Virus record (IMG/VR): IMGVR_UViG_3300040801_004532
Location: 126,001 to 190,000 of that record
Strand: one strand, 5' to 3'
Length of the DNA: 64,000 nt
DNA from: a virus
The notes below the pieces were generated by a model. That model ran no database searches and was not told where the DNA came from. It was given only the letters and a program-made list of their open reading frames with translations. Shown in pieces: positions 58,754-64,000 of this stretch. Position 1 is the stretch's first letter. Every line of letters starts with the position of its first letter. The position numbers were made by a program, and so were the translations under genes.

Positions 58754-59136
58754 TGAAAATAAAAACAGATTTTGTCACAAATAGTTCATCAACATGCTAT
58801 ATATTTTCATGTAAAAAATATATTCCCAAGGAAGAATTTGGGTTTAAAAGATTCTTAGCCTTTGATAGCTTTATATGCACAAATAAAAGAGAAGAACTAA
58901 TTGCATATGCAGATTGTATCCCCGTTAAGAAATGTGATTGGATAATGTCTGCAATAGGACCATCGAATTTTTATCAACTTTCAGAAAAAGAATTTAGCAT
59001 GTGTATTGATCTAATAAATGCAGGAAAACACGTAGTTACCGTAAGATTAGATCGTTCACAAGAATATAATATTAACTGTCTTATAGAAAAAATGGAGGAA
59101 ACAAATTCAGTATTGGTACTCAAGGAGGAACATTGA
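58753..59136 (+). CDS. MKIKxDFVTNSSS-family protein 4, 127 aa
   Basis: MKIKTDFVTNSSSTCYIFSCKKY, then a mixed domain with CIPVKKCDWIMSAIGPSNFYQLSEK. It shares the leader with three proteins near 54-55 kb and the DNA 14-mer with two. Separated from them by the prepilin and nuclease genes. Overlaps the radical SAM gene by 4 bp. Confidence 0.7.
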   Translation: MKIKTDFVTNSSSTCYIFSCKKYIPKEEFGFKRFLAFDSFICTNKREELIAYADCIPVKKCDWIMSAIGPSNFYQLSEKEFSMCIDLINAGKHVVTVRLDRSQEYNINCLIEKMEETNSVLVLKEEH

Positions 59137-60197
59137 AATCATTAAATACAGCAAAGAGTCCGATAGCAATTGTAAATTGGTTGCTTACAAGAAAATGTAA
59201 TCTTGAGTGCGACTATTGTGCAATTGTAAAAAATTATCCAGACATGCCAAAAAGCTATCCGTTTGTGGGGCATTATTATCAAAATGAAATGTCAACTGAG
59301 GTTGTTCTTAAAGCCCTAGAAAAATTTCATAAATATAATCCAAATACTTTTCATATCTTTTATGGAGGGGAACCCTTATTAAGAAAAGATTTAGCAACAA
59401 TAATAAGTTTCTGTAATAACTTGGAGATTCCATATACAATAATTAGTAATAACAGCGAAGCTGTGCAGCCTCTAATAGAAAAGCTTTTTGAAGAAGTTGG
59501 ATTTGTTGAGGGGTTTACAAGCTCTGTTGATCCTATTGTCTATACTCAAGAGGATTATGTTGATCCCTCAAGATTACACAAAAGCACTGAAGGATTATCT
59601 CGTTTAAAGCATATGAAGAAATGGGCAAATGTTAGGGACGTGGTTGCTGAAATAACAATTTCACAAGGCATGGAAAATTATTTAATTCCTTTAATTAAAG
59701 ATTTGAGCGAAAACCAAATTTATAGCGATATTACTTTCGTTGATATTGCTAAAAATGACTTTTACGATTTTTCAAATGTTAGAGACGAGGAGTTTTTAGT
59801 TAAACCAACATTGAAATTAGCAAAGATTTTTCTGGAGTTACTTGAAAGCGATTATCTAATTCATATGAAAGATCTTCTTCTCCCAGAAATGTTTGATACA
59901 CTCCCATCAAATTTTGATTGTGATCTTGAAAATCGAGTCCATAATGTTACAGTTGATGCAGATGGTAGTATGCGCTTATGTCTTAGAATAAAAGGTGAGG
60001 TAACTCCAACAATCCATGTTTCAAATTTGTTTGACTCATCAGGAGCCGTATCAAAAGATTTTTACGATTTAATGTGTGTTGATAAGAGAAGACATTGTGA
60101 ATTATGCAATCACTCGTGTTTAATGATGAGCAAACATATATCCAAAAGACCATCAAAGAAAGATATAATAGATAGTTTATTCCATAGGGAGGACTAA
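59133..60197 (+). CDS. Radical SAM enzyme with C-terminal Cys cluster
   Basis: 354 aa; TTG start with AAGGAGGAACA upstream. LTRKCNLECDYCAIVKN has CxxxCxxC at residues 22-29 for the iron-sulfur cluster and S-adenosylmethionine. HIFYGGEPLLRKDL is the GGE-type SAM contact. C-terminal CLRIKGEVTP and RRHCELCNHSC suggest a second cluster, as in SPASM-like enzymes that modify peptides. Substrate unknown; a leader-peptide-like target in the DFVTNSSS family is a speculation based on adjacency. Confidence 0.75.
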   Translation: MKSLNTAKSPIAIVNWLLTRKCNLECDYCAIVKNYPDMPKSYPFVGHYYQNEMSTEVVLKALEKFHKYNPNTFHIFYGGEPLLRKDLATIISFCNNLEIPYTIISNNSEAVQPLIEKLFEEVGFVEGFTSSVDPIVYTQEDYVDPSRLHKSTEGLSRLKHMKKWANVRDVVAEITISQGMENYLIPLIKDLSENQIYSDITFVDIAKNDFYDFSNVRDEEFLVKPTLKLAKIFLELLESDYLIHMKDLLLPEMFDTLPSNFDCDLENRVHNVTVDADGSMRLCLRIKGEVTPTIHVSNLFDSSGAVSKDFYDLMCVDKRRHCELCNHSCLMMSKHISKRPSKKDIIDSLFHRED

Positions 60198-60200
60198 AAG

Positions 60201-60536
60201 ATGCCACAAGCTGACCAAGATGTTATTCGTAGCGCCATTGAGTTTTGGGAAAAGGTATATCAGGCGGGAGAAGCAAAGGTAAAATTTACTAAGAAAACAG
60301 ATGGAACAATCAGAATCATGCGGTTCACTCTTGATTTTAGCAGGATCCCAAAAAAGCAACATCCAAAAAGTGTAAATATGGCACAGATCCTAAGGTTAAT
60401 TCAAAAGAGTGGAATTATCCATGTTTATGATTTGGACAAAAAAGAGTGGAGATCGGTTCCTTTTAGAAGCGTTGATTGGCTTGAGATCGGAGATGAACGA
60501 TACAAGATAAGACCATTTAAAAGGGGTGAGAAATGA
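60201..60536 (+). CDS. WYL_2/DUF2693-like protein, 111 aa
   Basis: AKVKFTKKTDGTIRIMRFTLDF and VYDLDKKEWRSVPFRSVDWLEI fit the phage SH3/Sm-like barrel of PF10902 (formerly DUF2693): positive strand pair, MRFTL, then YDL...WRSxP. May bind RNA or DNA. It overlaps the next gene by 4 bp. AGGGAGGACTAAAAG precedes the ATG. Confidence 0.6.
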   Translation: MPQADQDVIRSAIEFWEKVYQAGEAKVKFTKKTDGTIRIMRFTLDFSRIPKKQHPKSVNMAQILRLIQKSGIIHVYDLDKKEWRSVPFRSVDWLEIGDERYKIRPFKRGEK

Positions 60537-60913
60537 CAGTTATAAATGATATTTTGAAAGAAATGAAAACAACAGATCTGACCCAACAGGTCAGACAATT
60601 TTGTGATATAATAACAAAAGAAGAAAGAGAAAAATTTAAAAATCCGGAACTATTACCGAGAGGTGCCAATGTTTTCCTTTCAATTGAAGTACCAGGGAGA
60701 AGCGATAAGGAAATCGGTTTTTTAACATTAGAACGTGAAGGAGAAGAAGACTATTTAATTGTCTATCATACCCTGGAAAAATATAGAGTTTCATCTGATC
60801 CAGAGAATATGATACCACCAAGACGAAGAAAAGTATGGGCAGTTAATGAAAACAAGGCTGAAAAAATTTTAACCCAGTTTGCTAAAACCGTGAAACTTTT
60901 AAGAGGTGAATAA
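60533..60913 (+). CDS. Hypothetical protein, 126 aa
   Basis: Helical N-terminus (DILKEMKTTDLTQQVRQFCDIITKEEREKF), then a beta region (NVFLSIEVPGRSDKEIGFLTLEREGEEDYLIVYHTLEKYRVS). Overlaps its upstream neighbour and abuts the next gene, so the three are coexpressed. In a PRTRC-type context this could be a small partner protein; no family recognised. Confidence 0.55.
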   Translation: MTVINDILKEMKTTDLTQQVRQFCDIITKEEREKFKNPELLPRGANVFLSIEVPGRSDKEIGFLTLEREGEEDYLIVYHTLEKYRVSSDPENMIPPRRRKVWAVNENKAEKILTQFAKTVKLLRGE

Positions 60914-63487
60914 ATGAAAGATGTTCTGTTAGGTACTTCGAATCTAGGAGAAAATCGAGCAGTTGAAGAGATAAGGATTAGCCCAAATTATGCAAATCTG
61001 ATAATATCAACATTCGAAGGTACAAAGGAGGATGATTCTACCCCAGCTATTAAACGAAAAACTATATTCACTAAAGATTATATTTCCAAATTAAATGAGT
61101 CAAATAAATTATTTACTGGAAATGTTATGCCTCCGAATTGCAGATATATAGAACCAATCAACAGAGGGGTCATTGCAGTTATTGAAGAACCCCCTTCATT
61201 TAGGACAATTTTTGTTGATAGAGACCTCCGGGAGGAATTTAATGTATTATCAAAACAAGGACGCTTGGATGAATATGAAATACCAAAGAATTTCTTAGAG
61301 AAAAACAGACAACCATACTACCTTAATTTAGCAATACCTTATACCATCTTTCTTATGTGGATAACGGAATATTTCAGCGTTGGAATAACTGAAGTATATT
61401 TTCGTACAAATCAATTGATGGGTCTTTCAGACAACCTTCTTTTAGCTCCATTTTTAAATATACCAACTGAGCAACGAATTTGCTATCAATCTGGAAATAA
61501 ATGTATATCCCTAACTGCAGCTATACAACAAGGGATTAAGGCCTTTTGGGAATCAACATTTAACTCAGATTATACACACAATTATGAAAGTTATAAAGAA
61601 ACCCCAGTCGTTGGAAATTATCTTGAATGGCAAGCTATGTCTAAAATAAATCCATTGTTTATCTATAACGCAGACTGGCAAGTTAGGCCTTATAATTTAG
61701 GTCAAAGAATTAACAATTTAATTGAGCAGGCAGGAGGAAGGTCAAAAAATAAATTCGGTTATGCAGAACTTGCTGACTTATTTTATTCAAGACTAGATTC
61801 AGGCGTTGATATAAAACCTTCTCCAAGATCTAAAAATAAATATAGATTGTTTTTTGATATAGCAAATAGTCTATATTTAGATGATATACTTCATATTGAA
61901 GTTGGCGATACATTTAAAACACATGATGGAAAGATAGCATATATTGACTCTCTTGCTGGATTTTCAGATGGGAGCGAAATTAAATATATCCAAATAGATA
62001 TTAATGGAAAAAAACATCTGATGAAATATACAAAGGAATGTAAAAAATTCCTTTTTGATAAAGTAAAAGAAGACCGATTTGCCAAAGAATATACGTTATC
62101 AAATGGCCAGGTGATTAAGGAAGGTGATATACTTATTATAAAACCAACTAAATCTATGGAAATTTTCAGACGAGTTGAATATATAAGAAAAAGCCGTGGC
62201 CTTGAAGAAGATGCAGAAATAAGAGTTGGTCGAAATTATTACCTTGCATCAAGATTAAAAGCTGAAAAGTTAGATGCTGATGAACCCATATATAAAGGTG
62301 TAAAACTAATAAAAGATAAAGAGTATATTATCTCTACTGGTGGAGGTGGTATATTTTCTGAGGGTTATAGATGTAAATTTGAAAAACTTGATGCTCACAG
62401 AGATTCGTTAGTAGCATCATTTATTCAAAGTGGGGGACGAAGACGAACTCTAAACCTGTCGGTTCCAAGACAAACCCAACTAGCTTATCCACTTGATCAA
62501 ACTAAGCCACTTAAGACAGGAATCTCAAAAATAGGGAGAAAAGTCTTCACAGTAACTAAAAATGGATCTCATCCAAGCAAAGAAGGAATGTGGCAAGTGG
62601 GTCCATCTCTAATATTTGACGGCAGTTATGCAGTAAATGCTTTAACTGTTGGGGATTTTATTAAAGAACTATATGATGACGATAAATTTCATATATCCGG
62701 GGTAGATTTTGATATTGATTTTGCAATTGGTGAAAAGGTTGTCGTAGCCAATTGGGAAGACCCCCTTTCTGTTCTATCTGTAAAAACTATTCAGGGGTTT
62801 AAGGAAACAGATAATCATTTCGATTTTGTCCTTTCAGATAAAGCAGGCAATTTAACAACAGAGCAATTTATTGATCCCCAATCAAATATCTATTCTGGCA
62901 AAATTAGAAAGGTTACAAATAAATGGGGACGATTATCAGTTGGTACAAAAATTATTGCTGATGTACCAGGAATCCCCAACTTTCCGAAGAAGGACGTAAA
63001 TATTATTGTTGCTTTCATTATTGATATACCAGACGAACCGTTAGTATTGTGTTCAAATGGTTGTACGTTATGGTATAACGATGTCGTAGAAAAATTTAAG
63101 AAGATAAAGATGGGATCAAAACAATGGGAAAAGCTACAACATGTTCCCCTAGATTTATCAAAGATTAAATTTCAGGCAGGGGATGTGGTTAACGGATTCT
63201 CTGACTTTAGAGAGTCTGGTGGATACCTTTTATATGACCCATCACCAACCAGATCACTGAAAGCAATGCCAATGAATGTTATGCATATTGGAGACGAAGG
63301 ATATCATTATGTTGCTGATAAATATTTTATGAATGATATGATTTTCGATTGTATTCCAGCTCCAAGAGTCGCAACAACTAAAGTTGCCGATTCTGATATA
63401 GTTAAGGGATATTTAAATATTAATAGTTACCAGATTGAAGAAGATGATAGTTCAATATTTTCATTTCTGAAACCAAAGGAGAATTAA
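60914..63487 (+). CDS. Large protein with E2-like / PRTRC-B-like N-terminal region, 857 aa
   Basis: The N-terminal 260 residues include IEPINRGVIAVIEEPPSFRTIFVD, YYLNLAIPYTIFLMWI and LLAPFLNIPTEQRICYQSGNK ... AFWESTFNSDYTHNY, which resemble PRTRC protein B, an E2-like (UBC) fold seen beside JAB and ThiF genes. The 600-aa remainder has strand-rich segments repeating VGDxxxxxxGKxAxIxx and is unassigned. The JAB protease gene overlaps it by 1 bp. An E2-like activity would need a Cys; Cys near residue 192 (RICYQS) is a candidate. Uncertain. Confidence 0.5.
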   Translation: MKDVLLGTSNLGENRAVEEIRISPNYANLIISTFEGTKEDDSTPAIKRKTIFTKDYISKLNESNKLFTGNVMPPNCRYIEPINRGVIAVIEEPPSFRTIFVDRDLREEFNVLSKQGRLDEYEIPKNFLEKNRQPYYLNLAIPYTIFLMWITEYFSVGITEVYFRTNQLMGLSDNLLLAPFLNIPTEQRICYQSGNKCISLTAAIQQGIKAFWESTFNSDYTHNYESYKETPVVGNYLEWQAMSKINPLFIYNADWQVRPYNLGQRINNLIEQAGGRSKNKFGYAELADLFYSRLDSGVDIKPSPRSKNKYRLFFDIANSLYLDDILHIEVGDTFKTHDGKIAYIDSLAGFSDGSEIKYIQIDINGKKHLMKYTKECKKFLFDKVKEDRFAKEYTLSNGQVIKEGDILIIKPTKSMEIFRRVEYIRKSRGLEEDAEIRVGRNYYLASRLKAEKLDADEPIYKGVKLIKDKEYIISTGGGGIFSEGYRCKFEKLDAHRDSLVASFIQSGGRRRTLNLSVPRQTQLAYPLDQTKPLKTGISKIGRKVFTVTKNGSHPSKEGMWQVGPSLIFDGSYAVNALTVGDFIKELYDDDKFHISGVDFDIDFAIGEKVVVANWEDPLSVLSVKTIQGFKETDNHFDFVLSDKAGNLTTEQFIDPQSNIYSGKIRKVTNKWGRLSVGTKIIADVPGIPNFPKKDVNIIVAFIIDIPDEPLVLCSNGCTLWYNDVVEKFKKIKMGSKQWEKLQHVPLDLSKIKFQAGDVVNGFSDFRESGGYLLYDPSPTRSLKAMPMNVMHIGDEGYHYVADKYFMNDMIFDCIPAPRVATTKVADSDIVKGYLNINSYQIEEDDSSIFSFLKPKEN

Positions 63488-64000
63488 TGTTTACAGTATT
63501 CGTGAATGATGGCACACAGGAAATGCCAGACGATGATATTATGTATATTGTTGGGAAAGAGGGTATATTCCTAAAGAAAAAAATGGGAATTATGGAAAGC
63601 ATTGCTCCCGTTAAAAACATTTCTATTCTAGAGAGTGTCGGTTCAATGGCGAAAATGCATATTCCGCCCATTCCTGGTCCAACATTTGCAAAGGCGGTTT
63701 CCTTTTTCAGAGAAGTTTATAAAGAACATTTTGGAGAGTCGATTGTTCTTATATTCTTCAATGAAAAAAGTGGAAGATATAAATTATTTCCGCCACATCA
63801 AAAGGTTACATCTGCATCATTAGATTACAATAGAGGCATTACCATCGAAGGATGGACTATGGTTGGAACAATTCATAGTCATGGAGGTATGTCAGCATTC
63901 CATTCGGGTGTTGATGATGATGATGAAAAAACATTCGATGGATTGCATATTACAGTTGGAAATGTAAAAGATGAGGATGTAAGCATCTCTGCATCTATTG
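63487..64000 (+). CDS. JAB/MPN+ metalloprotease, PRTRC-A-like (3' truncated by window)
   Basis: Starts ATG 63487 (GGAGAATTA upstream) and is open to the edge. GTIHSHGGMSAFHSGVDDDDEKTFDGLHITVG near residues 126-157 is the JAMM signature HxH...S..D with a trailing D, typical of PRTRC protein A and deubiquitinase-like JAB domains. An N-terminal ~70-residue region precedes it. Such proteases cleave Ub-like proteins. E1/ThiF and Ub-like genes, if present, would lie beyond the window. Confidence 0.8.
   Translation, partial: MFTVFVNDGTQEMPDDDIMYIVGKEGIFLKKKMGIMESIAPVKNISILESVGSMAKMHIPPIPGPTFAKAVSFFREVYKEHFGESIVLIFFNEKSGRYKLFPPHQKVTSASLDYNRGITIEGWTMVGTIHSHGGMSAFHSGVDDDDEKTFDGLHITVGNVKDEDVSISASI

Noticed and set aside
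59133-60197. QueE (7-carboxy-7-deazaguanine synthase) to pair with QueD
   Set aside because: Length and the second C-terminal Cys cluster differ from QueE; it resembles peptide-modifying radical SAM enzymes more.

Overview
The window reads as part of a large (jumbo-type) tailed phage genome, probably a myovirus. It is AT-rich (about 35% GC by eye), every gene I support is on the + strand, and genes are tightly packed with many 1-30 bp overlaps, strong GGAGG ribosome sites and several TTG/GTG starts. It combines T4-type replication and recombination genes (sliding clamp, FEN-type nuclease, UvsX/RecA, UvsW-like helicase, gp46/gp47, type II topoisomerase pair) with tail genes (gp53-like, gp5/VgrG-like, PAAR, amidase) and an unsplit multisubunit RNA polymerase (beta-prime 999 aa, then beta 1361 aa). 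A desulforedoxin-like domain, a class II ribonucleotide reductase, a rubrerythrin-like protein and radical SAM chemistry point to an anaerobic, perhaps Desulfobacterota-like, host; this is inference.

Layout. 0-14 kb: replication, repair and nucleotide metabolism (clamp, FEN, RuvC-like, LigD-type phosphoesterase, HNH, queuosine-salvage-like protein, NrdJ, UvsX, KH protein, Cas4/RecB-like nuclease). 14-21.6 kb: tail and baseplate genes ending with PAAR and amidase, with an M48 protease among them. 21.7-25.5 kb: a GC-rich island of five exported proteins with bacterial-style signal peptides, ending in a structured RNA with a perfect terminator. 25.5-29.3 kb: PfkB/HldE-type kinase, small proteins, a membrane protein with an apparent ATT start. 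29.3-37.7 kb: RNA polymerase. 37.8-41.3 kb: an array of structured RNAs followed by a Ro60/TROVE protein. 41.3-45.5 kb: possible SSB, MoxR-type ATPase and vWA/HExxH partner. 45.5-52.2 kb: topoisomerase subunits flanking a methyltransferase and small proteins. 52.2-60.2 kb: QueD, helicase, four proteins sharing an MKIKxDFVTNSSS start, a prepilin-like protein, Mre11/Rad50-like pair, radical SAM enzyme. 60.2-64 kb: a WYL_2/DUF2693 protein and a module resembling PRTRC / ubiquitin-like systems (E2-like region and JAB protease), running off the end.

The most exciting locus is 37.8-40 kb. Four tandem RNAs share a terminal helix plus a conserved GAAGACT...TGTA..TTCAG block. At least two enclose tRNA-like folds, one of them a 76-nt tRNA-shaped domain complete with CCA. 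The gene directly downstream encodes a Ro60 (TROVE + vWA) homologue. This looks like a phage-encoded, multi-RNA Ro/Y-RNA system. A further long hairpin RNA with a U-tract follows at 41.1 kb. The same 16-base AT-rich promoter-like sequence precedes both the RNA array and the GC-rich island, as if both accessory loci share expression timing.
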